64,000 nt of DNA from Sordariomycetes sp. S80-01Y (taxonomy: Eukaryota; Ascomycota; Sordariomycetes), in the NCBI GenBank assembly GCA_037042185.1, contig JAXQJY010000027.1, forward strand, positions 1,798,001 to 1,862,000. The letters run 5' to 3'. This document shows, piece by piece, positions 24,117 through 35,955 of the stretch; position 1 is the stretch's first letter, and each line of letters opens with the position of its first letter. A program made the position numbers and the translations under genes. Below the pieces are notes generated by a model. It made no database searches. It saw only the letters and a list, made by a program, of their open reading frames with translations, and had not been told where the DNA came from.

Positions 24117-25099
24117 TCAAGTCATGACAGGGCCGGCAGGGTTGACCTCGACACTGTGGCAGCCTCTCTCGTGGCGCTTCATGTTGCTGCGTACGCTGAA
24201 AGCTTTTCCACAGCCAGCCTGTGAGCACTTGAAAGGTTTCTCGCCGGTGTGGGAGTGGCTGTGAATGCGCAAGCTACTAGGGCGGCTGAAGGCCTTGTTG
24301 CACGTAGGGCAGATGTAGCGGTCTTGCGTCTGAGGGTAGAGATGCCCGGGGGCAGGGTTGAGGTAGTGGTGGTGCGCCCAGCCGATGGCTCCAGACGAAG
24401 GAGCAACGTTGACAGGAACGTTGACGGGCGGGAACGACTGGGGCAGAGGCTGCTGATGTTGCATGCCGTGCGGGCCTTGAGGCTGGGCAGGCTGTGCGGG
24501 AGCTGGAGCGCCTGTGGATGGGAAGTAGCTGCCATGAGGGTGTTGCTGTTGTGATACTGAAGGAGTAGAAGCATGGTGCTGATGCTGTGGAGGGCGATGG
24601 CCCAGGTGATGGCGTTGGAGGTCAGACTCAAGAGGCGGCGTGGTCTCGTGGTAGTATCCGGTGGGAGTCGAAGCACTGGAAAAGTGCGCTGTCGACCGTT
24701 GCGACGGCGAAGCGCTTTCCATCGAGGTGTCGGTGCTCATGGGCGGTGATGGTGGGAACCCCCTCGGTTGGTGGTGAGGGAAAGCCTTCGCATAGCCAGA
24801 GCCAGGCCTGCTTTCTATCCTGTAGCCAGATGGCCGTCTTGAAGGTCCTGGAGACAAGAGTTAGTGACTGTGTTTGCTGTCGACGCTCCCCATCGGAACG
24901 TACCCTCTGATCGTGGTGAGCGCAGTTGCGAGGGCGGGGCTTCGTGTGTCGGAGAGCCGGCATCAGCCAACCCGATCAGGTTGGAGATGGAAGGAAGCGT
25001 GCACTTAGGTTGCTCCATGACGGGCGATGGCGGAAACTGTGCGTGTTCGTAATAGTCGTTGTGTCGTTGCAGGTAGCGGTTGGATATTGTCGCCGTCAT
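24117..25099 (-). CDS. C2H2 zinc-finger transcription factor
   Basis: Exons 25099-24904 and 24847-24117 give 308 residues; the intron is GTACGT...CTCCAG with a CTAAC. I chose the ATG at 25099 because the open frame further upstream has no ATG. Two adjacent classical fingers end the protein: Cys245, Cys248, His261, His265, then a TGEKPF linker, then Cys273, Cys278, His291, His296. The canonical linker shows the pair binds DNA as a unit. Between lies a long disordered region rich in Gln, His, Pro and Ser (about residues 70-235), typical of fungal activators. The N-terminal conserved block contains a [13 protein letters not shown] motif that may be a docking element. The protein resembles a widespread Pezizomycotina family with two C-terminal fingers; I cannot name the orthologue. 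Confidence 0.88.
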
Positions 25100-25660
25100 A
25101 CTTCGCTTGCGTGGCTCCCAATGTGAGGGTAGGTGATGGGGAGCGAGGAGTGAGGCGTCGGTAAGAGAAGTTCGGTAATGTTCTGTTCTTCTCAGACGGT
25201 TGTCGGTGGTCGACAATGATACCCCGATGATGTGTCGTCAACAGGTCGAAGTTGAGAGTCGCTGGTACTTAAGGGAATCTAGAGCGGTTTCCAGGTCTCT
25301 GGGAGGCTCCTGGGGCTGCGCCAAGTTTAAGTAAGAGGGCGTCGGTCGTCCAGAAGAAGGTTCAGAAGGAGGGTGGATGGATGGGGCGGGTGGAATCCAT
25401 ATCCACTCACGCCTGGGCTATATCTACCCACCCATATACGCATATCAGATCTGAAAATCCCACCCCTTGACCCTTGGCTTTGCCGCAAAGCGCCGCTGTC
25501 ACCAGATGACGAGTGGGTCGAACCATGGCTTTAGTCTTGGTCTTTGACGAAGGGGCCTTCCTCTCTGACGGAGTCTTCGACGTAGGTGTTCGGGGGGGTG
25601 GGCCAGGGGCCCTGGGGGCGTGGCTGTCAAAGGCCTCAACCCTGGCATGGAGTCCGGCAT
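25100..25660. other. Promoter region of the C2H2 gene
   Basis: These 561 bases hold the 5' leader and promoter of the minus-strand C2H2 gene and the 3' flank of the next minus-strand candidate. A Pro/Lys-rich minus frame (25407-25664) could be a downstream exon of that candidate, but I cannot join it confidently. Confidence 0.4.
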
Positions 25661-26200
25661 TCACCCCAGTGTGTAAATCCTTGAAGTTCCCACTTTCAAG
25701 GGGACAGGAGGCGTGTGATTCAAAGTGGGGTCTTGGAGTTGGTCATGCCCTTGCCAAGTCCTCGAAAGCTCAGGGAGGGTGTGTGGTGACTGAGAGTCCA
25801 CCCATAATATATGGGGTCCCCAACAGCCCAAACCTGGTTGAGAGCCACCTCTCGATGGACACGAACAGCGAACCCCGGTTCCAAGCACCAAGATTACCAA
25901 GCAGGCGGCCAGCCACAGGCACCCAACGAACAGGATCATCACCACATACAGAGTGCGCAATGTGTTGCAACAGTAGCTTGGGGCGAAATCCTCCAGTCTT
26001 CCAGTGACGGCATCAATCTTGGGGTTGATGGCGTCAATGCATCCGGATAGGTCTGCATAGATTTGAGCCCACTTTCGCAGGCCACAGCGTTTCCTCTCAT
26101 CATGATCAACAATGCGAGGCTTGCAAGTCCGTCTCGAATACTCGGAAAGGCGTTCATTGCGTCGGCACTTGCCCGGCGCACATTGCCGGGCTCGCGATAG
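25661..26200 (-). CDS. Candidate single-span membrane protein, ends uncertain
   Basis: One minus-strand frame is protein-like for about 180 codons and ends at a stop at 25661. It contains a charged segment (RRTCKPRIVDHDERKRCGL), a helix (KWAQIYADLSGCIDAINPKI) and then a strong hydrophobic span encoded at 25960-25880 (VVMILFVGCLWLAACLVILVLG). The frame has no ATG before its upstream stop near 26205, so the first exon must be spliced from further right; no acceptor is clearly best. The tail after the membrane span is Gly/Pro rich and may be intronic. I do not recognise the family. It may belong with the exons at 26388-26830. Confidence 0.35.
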   Translation of the reverse strand, partial: LSRARQCAPGKCRRNERLSEYSRRTCKPRIVDHDERKRCGLRKWAQIYADLSGCIDAINPKIDAVTGRLEDFAPSYCCNTLRTLYVVMILFVGCLWLAACLVILVLGTGVRCSCPSRGGSQPGLGCWGPHILWVDSQSPHTLPELSRTWQGHDQLQDPTLNHTPPVPLKVGTSRIYTLG

Positions 26201-26387
26201 GGCTCACTCGAGACCTACGCAAGCACAAGGTGCGCGGAACTTTCCCTGAAGAGGCGTTGCGGCCGTCTCGAGAGATTGATGCCCTATGCGGCCATCTCTG
26301 TCTCCGACACAAGAGGGACGCGTTTCCTTGGTAAGTCTCGGAGATGGCACTGCTCGAATGAGCCAGCGTGCGAACACGAAGCTATGC

Positions 26388-26830
26388 TTAGAGCAGAGTC
26401 GTCTCGGCTGAGACCAGTCTGTCATCAGACACTTTGAATGTGCTGTTCGCATTCGATTCAATAGCCACAATCACTCCCAAGACAGGCTGCATCCACAGGG
26501 AACTGTACTCTTCAATCATCTCGACTCCATTTGCCCTCATCTGCTCCGAATGGGTGTTGGGTCCAGCCTGCTATGAGCGAATGATCCGCGACTCAATGGT
26601 TAAGCTAGATCAACGCAATCCAGGGAAGATACCGAAAAGCCCGTCGCAAACCACTCGTACCCAGTCGTCTGAAGGCTCTATACCCAATTCGGCTCGCCTG
26701 CGGCAGAGGGGAACGGCGGATTGGTGCCTCTCTCCCAGCATGAGCCGTCGGATCTCTCTGTTTCATCATCGCCCAAGCCAAAGTCCGCCGGAAGTCCAGG
26801 GAAGCCGTTCCGCGTGGTTCTGGCGCTCAT
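26388..26830 (-). CDS. Candidate small two-exon protein
   Basis: Exons 26830-26684 and 26567-26388 join in phase across a 116-base intron (GTATAG...TAGCAG with CTTAAC upstream of the acceptor) to give 108 residues. Exon 1 is Gly/Asp/Glu rich (GLGDDETERSDGSCW). Exon 2 reads like a folded domain end (MIEEYSSLWMQPVLGVIVAI) and stops after SAETTLL. The donor is weak, and alternative donors nearby (GTACGA, GTATCT) change the frame, so the model is provisional. No family recognised. Confidence 0.3.
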
Positions 26831-29800
26831 CTCGTGCAGATTCTCTGGCGCTGGCGGGTGGGTTCTGTGGCTGTCAAAGCCTAAGCGAGCCACCGGGTTT
26901 TGGTCCGGCGTTGCGGCATCTCGAGCCGGCGCGTGGTTTTTAGCACTCCCTGCCATCGACTCCCCTCATCTTCCAATCAGACGATGACGTGGCTGGGACA
27001 GCAATGTCAGTTAGTCCAGGACGGTGCACTCAAAGCGTGATGATCGACGGCCGTTGCGCCTCGTGGGGAGCGTGTCTTGTTCTCTGGTAAATACAAGGAG
27101 CTAGCCGTGTCTCGGAAGTCAACCTCGCTGATTCCGTCCCCTGATTGAAGAGATGCCTGAACCTCGAGAAGAGTGCGCTAAAGTGATAGTCGGCGATGCA
27201 GATCTTGGACGTAACTATCTGCCGAGTTACAGGATGACTCTGCCTGCGAGTTTGCCTACATTGTCTTGGTTCTGACAGCAGCGCGTCGAAAGTTCAGCAA
27301 GATGCCCTTTTGAAGAGCTAAGGTCTAGGCTTTCGATATTGCTGCTTGTTTCCCGTTGTTGTGTGCATGGCGGCGCGTTGGTCCCCAGAACGCGCTTCGA
27401 TAGCGCCATGTTCTGCAGCTCATTGCCTCGGTCCCTGTGACCTTCTGTTGGGCTTCTCGCACCGCCTCTGTCACTGTGCCACGCCGTAGAGACTTTTCCG
27501 GCTGAGGGGGACTGTGGAGTGATGTTGATGGCTGGGTCGATCCGTCTCGTAAAGTCGCCAATCAGCCGTTAGCTCCGGATTGATCATGCTGACATGATTC
27601 AGGACGAGCTTGATGCACCGTCCCACTGGGACTTGCTCCTCCCCTGGGCTGTCGCGCCGTGAGCTCGCTCGGGAGATCTGAAAATCGGCCACTCGCCGTA
27701 TTGTGTCCATCGCGCTGACCGAGCGACGGGCCAGCAGCGAGCATCCAAGCCTAAGAATTAGCACAGCATCAAGAGATCGTAGCCGCCTCGAGAAACCGCA
27801 GCGCCCTTCATCCGGCGGCAAGGCGGAGAGTTCCGTAAACAGCCTAAACGCTGGTGTTGGGGGCGGTACTTTGGGAATGGCACATCTTGCAGCGTAAAGC
27901 AGCCGAGCGGAGGTATCTCGGGGACTCTTCAGATAGTAGAGAATCCCATCGGCTTCCCGCCCTGACACGGTTAGACCTGTTCCGTGAGTGTCGGAAGCGC
28001 ACAAAATCCGATCCTGTGGATCACCCGCGCCGGCGTTAGAAGTCAGAACCAGCCTCGGGCAGGGGCAGTAAGACGACAAAAGAGAGTTCCCTCGTTGCAG
28101 GTGGAACCTCGGGAAGCTGGGTCCAGCGACGCTGATGATCTCCGCGGCAATCTTCAACACTGCATGGGAGCATCGCAAGGGAGTTGAAGATCGCCCATGT
28201 AGCGTCAGGAAAATGCGCATGCGACGCGACGGCTGCGTTCGGTAGATGCACAGTAGCGCAATCTAGCTGTCAAATTCAGTGTTGAGCTTTGCAGATCCCA
28301 CATGCCTTTCCACTTCGTACAGAGTGTTCTAGGGCCGCTTCTGCTGCGACTGTTACCCTGTGGCATCGACGACTTGCTACTTTTTCTACCGGCACGAGAT
28401 TCTGCGCGACCAACTCGGAAAATCCCGACGCTGAAATACGCTAATCAGGCTCCGAGTAGTCGAGCCATGTTGACAATTCCCTCAATGCGAAGGCATACAG
28501 TCGACGTCGTCAGCCTGCGTCCCGCGCTGGCTGACCATGATCGTGAAGTGGTGCTGCGCGATGTTTCACGAGGTACTACACACTGGACTGTGTGTTCCGT
28601 GCTCTAATGATGGCTGTTGGGGCGAACCCTTGTCGACATGCCTCGGGTGGGCTTCTAGCGGCACAGGATTGGTGGGGGTGTTTGTGTGATCCAACCGTAG
28701 TCTCGGGCAGACTTCCAGAAAAGTAGTAGAGGGTGGAGTGCTCCGCATAAAAAGCGGCGATCAGCGCAGGGGATCCTCCTGCTTGCATATGGCGTCTGCC
28801 CTGCGTTTGCGTGCAAAAATAGGCCATCAGGAAGGAGGAGGAGCGGACTCGGAGGGCCGGGACAACTGAGTGCCCGTACTGTGATGAATATAACACTCGC
28901 TCGCTGCCGCATAACAAGTACCCGGGAAGTGTCCGGGACGGCAGCGGTCGTGACCAACAATGGTAACTGACTCAGCAGCACCTGAGCATGATTGCCGGTC
29001 ATCTCCTGAGGTGCACAGTAGAGAGGGTGCCCCTCGTTAAGTTCAATGCTGGACCTGGCTCAGGCTGACGTCGAGGGGGGAACGCACGGTTGCTCCAGGT
29101 GTTGACTGCCAGTGGTTTCGGGACCGACACAGTGGTTCAAGGCTGACTAAGGCCGGGAATGCCCCAAATGCCAGCAGACAGAGCGGCCTGTGGCCTCGCA
29201 ACTCACCCCAAAAGGACGATGGCGCTGGCGGCTGGGCGGCAGCTAAGTGATGGTGGGATCGCACCCAAGGGACCCCTCAAACACGATGGAGGATGCGTCA
29301 CTGGGTCGAATTGACTCGCTCCAGACTCGAGACGCAGTCGCGCACTGGAGAAGTTGATGAGGGGGATCTGCTTGCTGCTAGCTCCGCATGGCGTTGACAT
29401 TGGCATTGGCATTGACATTGGCATCTAAGGCGGATTGGGGCTGAGGCACGCGCTGAGCCGTGGCACCTGCGCGCGACAGTTTAGCGACGAGGTCGGCCCA
29501 GCGCTACTGGCAGCTGTCGCGAGCGCGGGCAGTATAGTGCCTTGTACTCCGTAATGGTAGGACTCGGCGCATCGCCGCAGTGTGCCCAACGAGGGCAGGC
29601 AACCCTAGTCTTGGGAGTCGAGGTGAAGTCAGTAGACAGAACGGAAAGCTCACGACCCGCTGGACCTTCCCCGCTGGCCCGGCCTGAGGTCGGCATCGTG
29701 ACTCGGAGCGCACTTGCAAGCTGGACTCGACTGCGTCATGCGACTGCGGCACGTATTGTCTGGAAGGTCCAACCCGGCAGACCGTGATGGCTTCAACTTG

Positions 29801-32800
29801 AGTTGAGCATTGCACGGAGTCGGCAGCATTAAATCTGCCAATCTGGCCCATTTTCCCACCTCTTGCGGCTTTGATTCGTTCATGCGTGCTCGCCTCACCG
29901 GAGAGCACCTCTTTGGAGCCTACCTCGTACCCGTGCTAGTCTAGTGCTTCGTAGCACACAGGCGGCACCAGAGCTAATTACCACCTACTGTACAGAGTAG
30001 CTCGCCATAGCGCAGCTGCTACCGCCGTCACCGAGGTTCAACCCAGCCAGGCGCCAACGCTACGAGTCATCCATCGTCAGTCTAAGAACTAGGTCCGAGA
30101 CATCGAATGACGGAAAATGAAGCGGCTTCTTGTAATTTTCACCCTCCAGTCGCTCGGCGCCCGCGACGCCCATAGCACAAAGCATGTGCAGCTACGGGCC
30201 AAGAATGATGTGCTGGCTGGGGCTATTGGCATGGCGGTGCGTCTTGAGCTGCTGCTAACGCTGCAAGAGGCCTTCTCAACCTCAGCTCAAGCTCAAGCTC
30301 AACCGTCTCGTCTCGCATTCGTCAATCAGCATCCAAGACAGCCAGCGGGACTGCTCTCCTGTGATCTCCAGCGGCCGCGACGATCATCTAGGGGCCCCTG
30401 CTGACCCGCGGATTGGGCCACGCGAGATGTGGAGGCTCACAGCGTGATAGAGACACCCTCTCTCCACCATCGCATGGGCCGGGTGGCCGTCACTCTCGGC
30501 CCTGGCGCTGGACTGTCCAGTGTCCACATCTCCTGCTGTGCTCCGGGGATCGCGGACGGCCCACTGCAATCGAAGGAATTTAGAACGCCCGTCGGAGATG
30601 ATGCTCATCAGGGACAAGTCTCGCTGACAAGTCTCGCTGACAAGTCCTCCAGACCGCGAACCCGCTGCCCGCACATCCAGCCCAGGGCATTCCCAGACAA
30701 GACGGCCAGCAACATTCCGAAAACCAGGGACGTGATTCTTGTGGCTGGGTTTAGGCCCTCCACTTCCACGAGGTGATTGCCGGTCTGGGTAAGTCTCGTC
30801 CGGCCACGAGGACGCTAGCCTGTGACAAACGGCAGAGCCTCGACCCTTCGTTGTCGCGAAATGCTTAATCCAAGTCGACGTCATGCTTCTCGAGTGCTTC
30901 ACCGTGCCCGCCGCAAGGCTTTTGCTGAGACACTGAGGCGAGCCTTGGGTTCGGATGAGGACGCCGTCGTTGGCTCGTGGAAACACGCCAGACCAGCCGG
31001 CCAATGCTTGTTCCTTCTCGAAAAGGTCGTTCGCTGACTTGTCACAATTTCACGGCTTGCAGGCGTTGCAACCGGGTATGCAAGTTTGTCCCTCCCAATG
31101 CATCTCATGCATCCCGACTACCAAGAGCATTGCGCTTACACCCGCCGAGAGTGCCTTGTCCCTGTCCACGGAAGCAATGGCACATTCTGCGAGTACCAGC
31201 CCCGTCCTTCTCTCAAGGCAAGCCTTTCTCAGACTTACGGGCGCTTCTAGCTACACACACTTGGGCTTGTGTCGGCTGGACGAACAGGCGTAATCGCGCG
31301 ACGCTGTGTAACGGTCCTCGGGCGACAGCGTCAAAGGCAAAGTGGCAGCCCTCCGGCTAATTTGCGACTGAAAGCGTCCATCATCACGAAGCGGCGATAG
31401 AAATGGCCCTCTCTGAGCTTCAAGACGCCCATATAGCCTACGAAAGTTTCAAAGATTGCTCGCCTGTGTCGCCGTATTCGCCGTCATCGACCAGAGGGCC
31501 TTCCCGCAAGAACGTCTGAGCCCGCATGGGCGACACCTATAGTTCGCGTCTTATAGGGCCTGGGTCCTGCCTGTTCACACCAGGCGTGAGCGCCAAGTAG
31601 GGTTCCATATCACGATGGTGCCGAGTTTTCGAGATCCAGATGTCGGATGGCGTGCATGCGCGTACGCTGCGACTCTACTGGCACCCTTGAAATGCCCGGG
31701 CAATCTTCCAAGACCCCCATTGCTCTTGAGCACCACTCGATGGCCCTCGAAGGGCTTGGGATTGTCATCAAGGCCGCAGACATCCGAAGCAATCTTCATT
31801 CCAAGTTTTGTCTCCTCCGAACGGCCTCTTTCTAGACTCGGCCTATAGCGTCTTAATAAGTGTCTTCAGCCCGCTCAAAGAGCCTCCTGGAGACGTGGCC
31901 GAGCTTAGCCTTGTGCAACATTTGAGACGACGGTCCGGGGATGGCTGGGATACCCTTACGGCCTGCACCTGGCCAACCGTTGGCTTCGGCAAACTTTTGC
32001 ACCACCTACCTGGTGTACAGGTCCAGACTGTGAGCCAAGGTGTGTTTGACCTTCAGTTTAAGCGGACCTGTCACCAATTTTCATATCTCTTGGCCACAGC
32101 TGGTAGCCTTGTCACAGGCTTTCCTCGGTACAAGGATCGCGAAGCACCGTCCGCTCGTTAGTCCTCGTACGGGAAGACGCTCGTCTTCGTCTGCGGGGTC
32201 AATGTCCTCTGCTACCACCATCTCTTGGTCACCGGGAGCCCAAAGAGGACTCTTGAATCGATCATCTGCACAGTCTGTTGAGGGGGCCCAGGGCCGATCG
32301 CCCTTGCAGGAGAAGTGTGTGCGTGCGTGTTGAAGTCATGGCGGTGCAAGTAGGATTATAATTAGGGCTCTTGTTACCCGCTCAGGGGGGAATATACTGC
32401 ATCCAGTCGGCGATAACATCACTTCTCGAGTCACAAAGGACTCAACGTCCCGGCAGAAGGAGATATATCTTGTGAACCACAGCCTGCAGTTTTGGCATCT
32501 AAAGCCTGGCATATCCCTGCTAGCAGCACAGGCAGTCCGTGCGAGTCGGCGAGTGGCATTCCCCGATAAGTCGAGACGCCAAGAGCCAGACACTCTCATC
32601 GCGCAGGATGTAGAGTAATTCAAGCGTACTTGTGGCACCAGTCGCAGGGCATAGCGGCTACCGAAACAACACAGCCGATGGGAGAAAAGTGTCATCACCT
32701 GCCTCCAACTGTCGGCCCTGTTCTCATTGTGCGGTTGCATTGGGATGGCCGATTCGCTGCCACCGCGGAGATCGACGTTGGGCATCCAAGAGGCCAAGGG

Positions 32801-35304
32801 GTGCGCTTCCAACGATGATGGCTGGGCGTGTGCTGCGAGAGACGAAGCCGTGATGACCGTTATGGACGTGGCGCCGAGATGCGTATTGACGCTTTTGTGG
32901 CAGGGCTGCCGTCATCGGAACGCCATGGTTGGCAAATTGGACATTCTCCTTGGGCAAGAGTTTCATTTGTGAGATTGTTTACCCACTCACCGCCGGTACT
33001 GGATGGAAGGGGTGGCTCATCCTTGCTTTGATCACTGCAAGGACTGTTTTCGGCAGGACTCTGCTAAATTCACCACAGGCCGAAAAAGGGCTGGGTCAAG
33101 CCTACCCCCATTCTGCGCAGCAACCCTGGCCTCTTGACCGACATAGAGCACTGGTTGTCCGCATCACTTGCTCTCCCTGACTCGCAACTTGGCTCGTCTC
33201 TTTGGTGTGTACCAGATCCAACACTACCTCATAGAACCCACGAGTGCAGTGGGCAATTCAACGAATTATGGCTACCCCTGATGGCTGGCAATGTCGGTAA
33301 GCGGGCCTGACGCCCTGGAAGGAAGGGACTAGGCTGCTGGGAAGATTCCGAGGAAGAGGCAGAAAGGCCCAGAAAGGAGGGCACATCTTGGTCTGAGCGC
33401 TTTTGTGGCATATGTGAGGTGTCATATCTTCTGGCGGGGAAAGGCCCCCGAGCGTCGGTGATAGGCGCCAGGGGCGGTCTTCTGGTCACTGATTCAGGAG
33501 GCGATACCTCGTGAAGTGCGAGACGTCGGAACATGATTCATCAATCTCAAGGGGATGGAGACAACTTTACGGAGTACCTCCTGTACCACCGACGTGGGTC
33601 TTGATTGCGTACTGTAGTGGTACCGCTGTGATCATACCCGTATGTATGCCTCTCTCACCGAGTCGTCTGCCAGCCAACCACCTGCGTCCAGGCAGCTTCC
33701 AGACCACCTTTTACAGTTGCTACAAAAGCAAACCCCGGCCGAAAGGAAGCGAAGCACACGCAACATGTCGGTTGGATCGGCCGTGTCACACTGCTTCTCT
33801 TTCCGGGGGCGTAGACTTGAACGATCCCGGTATCTCGGGCGGTACGTACCTCAAGGAAGGGGGTGTGAGCGGGACCACAACCGTTGACATGTCATGCTCG
33901 CCAAGATGGGTCATGGTGAGGTAGCTGGTGGACTTTCGGGGCTGATTATGAGCTTCTTGGATTTTGCGACGGGACTGACTTGTCTGCAGAGCTAGAGTGG
34001 AAACGGTCAACTGCCCCGACGATGCGAGAGGTGATCCTGTGGGCACGATGCAGAGCACGCTGATCAGTGATCACTGACCTGCCGCTTCCTCAACCGGAAA
34101 GGATTGAGATGAGGCGACTTCGCTTATGCCGGGGATCTTGACGTGGGACCAGGGCCAGAGCTGCGGTGCCTCTGGGATGTGATCCTTGGTGAGCCCTCGC
34201 TCGGGAACCCAGCTTTTGAAAAGCTGATGGAGTACAAACAATCGGCACTTGGTCTAGGGATGAATGGACTGCCTTCTCCGGCCTGGACGTGTAGACCGGT
34301 GAGATGGCGTGTGCACCCATGCTTGCTCGAAAGCTAGCTCACAAGATATTGGCCCAGACCAAGCCACGCTTCTCTTCGCTTCATCTCACTCGCACAAGGC
34401 AGTGGATCTTGGGTCTTGTTCGTGATGAGATCATGTCGAGCTTCTCGACATGCTTTTCACCACTAGTCGGGTCCTCAAACACCATGAGTTGATAAATACG
34501 CCTGCCAGGGAGGGCAGCGGGCATCAATTTGCTCATCTCTGGCATTATATATCTTGAGGCCTTTCATGGAAGCATCATAAGAATCTGTTTTGACAAACCC
34601 TGAGACTGCCCATGTATTACCTGGTCCTGAATGCTTGAGAGCCCAAGTATTCGGGCCTTTCCCGACTTATCAAGCTACCTCAACGTCAGGAATTTCTTGC
34701 GTTCTCGACACATTGCCGCGTCTCCGAGACTGCGGTGTTTACGAACTCGAGTCTGGCGGGTCCATTTTGGTTGCCATTGCCCCATCATGGTGAAATTTTG
34801 GCACAGTCCAGAAGCGCTCATTGTCTTCCAAAGCTGCTTGAGCATTCCAGGCACTGAGTCGAGGGGTGGTAAATACGAAGTAGGCACATCCTACTGCAGA
34901 ATGGGGATGAATATTCGGCTTTTGAGATGCATCGTGTTCAGGAGGAGACAATCTCCTTTACCAGAACTATTTGTTCGTGGCATATTCCCTCGGGTTCCCG
35001 TTGCAGTCACACAGAAGCTTTCCAAAGACAGCACAAAATGAGTAAACCTGCTTAGAAACCTAATGGCGATAACTGCGACCTGAGAGAGCAATTTCTTTTA
35101 GCAAACTCTGCAATCAAGATGTCCATATCGCGGAGATGTTCAGTACGGAGACGTGCCGCCTTGATATCCGTGAAACGCTTCGCATGATCTGGCCAAGGTC
35201 CTTTGTCCAGACGCTTCTTGAGCTTGATGATCTTCGATCTCGCGAAGAGTAATATTTGCAAAAGAACCTTCCTGCTAACTGAGAGCCTGTATATTAGAGA
35301 AATG
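26831..35304. other. 8.5 kb gene-poor region with possible coding remnants
   Basis: No gene can be supported. The longest frames (27471-28220 and 30384-31004, both minus) lack motifs and have low-complexity Arg/Ser/Pro composition. Short plus-strand pieces look more protein-like, notably one around 31389-31520 (AIEMALSELQDAHIAYESF) and one around 31740-31840, and a minus-strand piece lies at 34739-34951 (CAYFVFTTPRLSAWNAQAAL). They may be exons or remnants I cannot connect. Two TACTCCGTA motifs (29545, 33568) and a small hexamer repeat (29396-29425) are also here. Confidence 0.45.
29396..29425. repeat. Short hexamer repeat (GRCATT)
   Basis: Five tandem 6-base units: GACATT, GGCATT, GGCATT, GACATT, GGCATC. 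A minor microsatellite in non-coding sequence. Confidence 0.8.
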
Positions 35305-35955
35305 CTAGGCATCCTCATCTACAGACGGGGGCTGCATTGATCCATCATCAAGGACGGAGTTTGAGCCGGAGTGGTAAGCTCTCCCAAACCAATTGCGACT
35401 TGCTATGCCCTCGAAGCCGTCCAAAAACTCATCATCGTCGGCCCAATGTTCTGTGGAAAGCTTTATCCTCCCATCGAGAGGATCGAATATGAGCTCGTGG
35501 GGCTCCAGATTGTCAAGCCAGTCTCTGAGTTGATCTCTTCTTGATACGACTGGAGTGCGCGTGACAAGCATCTCCTGCAATGGCAAGGGCAAGCTGGTCT
35601 GCTCCGGGCCTTCTTCCAGCGAGCTCGGCGAACTTTTCGTATCGGCACTCTCCAGCCACTCTTCGAAATACTGAGCCTTCGAAAGACGCGGCAGGATCAC
35701 AAGGTTCTTGGGTGTCGGCGTGTGTAATTGGATCCGTATCATGTCTTTTCGGATCGGAGCAGCTGGCGCTTCGATGAGTGCGTTGCCCTCGGCAAAGGTT
35801 GCCGAGTGCCAGACGAGGAAGAGTGCTTTAGATACTCTGCACACGAAACGCATCCAGAAGAGCGCCCAAAGCTTCGCGCGCCACAGCGCATTAACCTGGT
35901 CATCTCTCAATACGGTGTAGAGGGCCCGGCGGGGGTATCCATAGACACTGGTCAT
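35305..35955 (-). CDS. Unrecognised protein, probably part of a larger spliced gene
   Basis: From an ATG at 35955 a single frame of 216 residues reads like a true protein: an N-terminal hydrophobic helix region (WRAKLWALFWMRFVCRVS), then PRLSKAQYFEEWLESAD, then a long acidic C-terminal half (RDQLRDWLDNLEPHELIFD, HWADDDEFLDGFEGIASR). Flanking minus-strand sequence also has protein-like stretches: upstream at about 36219-36400 (FAGSPQDCIYQVIAF) and 35960-36180, and downstream at 35052-35270 (KIIKLKKRLDKGPWPDHAKRF). I could not find splice joins in phase for all of them, so the gene is either longer with unusual introns or partly decayed. It lies head to head with the ACR-2-like regulator. No family recognised. 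Confidence 0.45.
   Translation of the reverse strand: MTSVYGYPRRALYTVLRDDQVNALWRAKLWALFWMRFVCRVSKALFLVWHSATFAEGNALIEAPAAPIRKDMIRIQLHTPTPKNLVILPRLSKAQYFEEWLESADTKSSPSSLEEGPEQTSLPLPLQEMLVTRTPVVSRRDQLRDWLDNLEPHELIFDPLDGRIKLSTEHWADDDEFLDGFEGIASRNWFGRAYHSGSNSVLDDGSMQPPSVDEDA

Noticed and set aside
25099-25216. Longer N-terminus for the C2H2 gene
   Set aside because: The extended frame begins with TTG and has no ATG; the ATG at 25099 is followed directly by the conserved part.
27471-28220. Minus-strand frame of 249 codons, the longest unassigned one
   Set aside because: No motif and several overlapping frames of similar quality; the end is somewhat protein-like but not enough to call a gene.
30384-31004. 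Minus-strand frame of 206 codons
   Set aside because: Gly/Ser/Arg-rich chance composition and no supporting signal.
31045-31110. Possible Zn2Cys6 cluster
   Set aside because: Only three cysteines fit (C-x2-C-x3-C); the six-cysteine spacing is not present in any frame.
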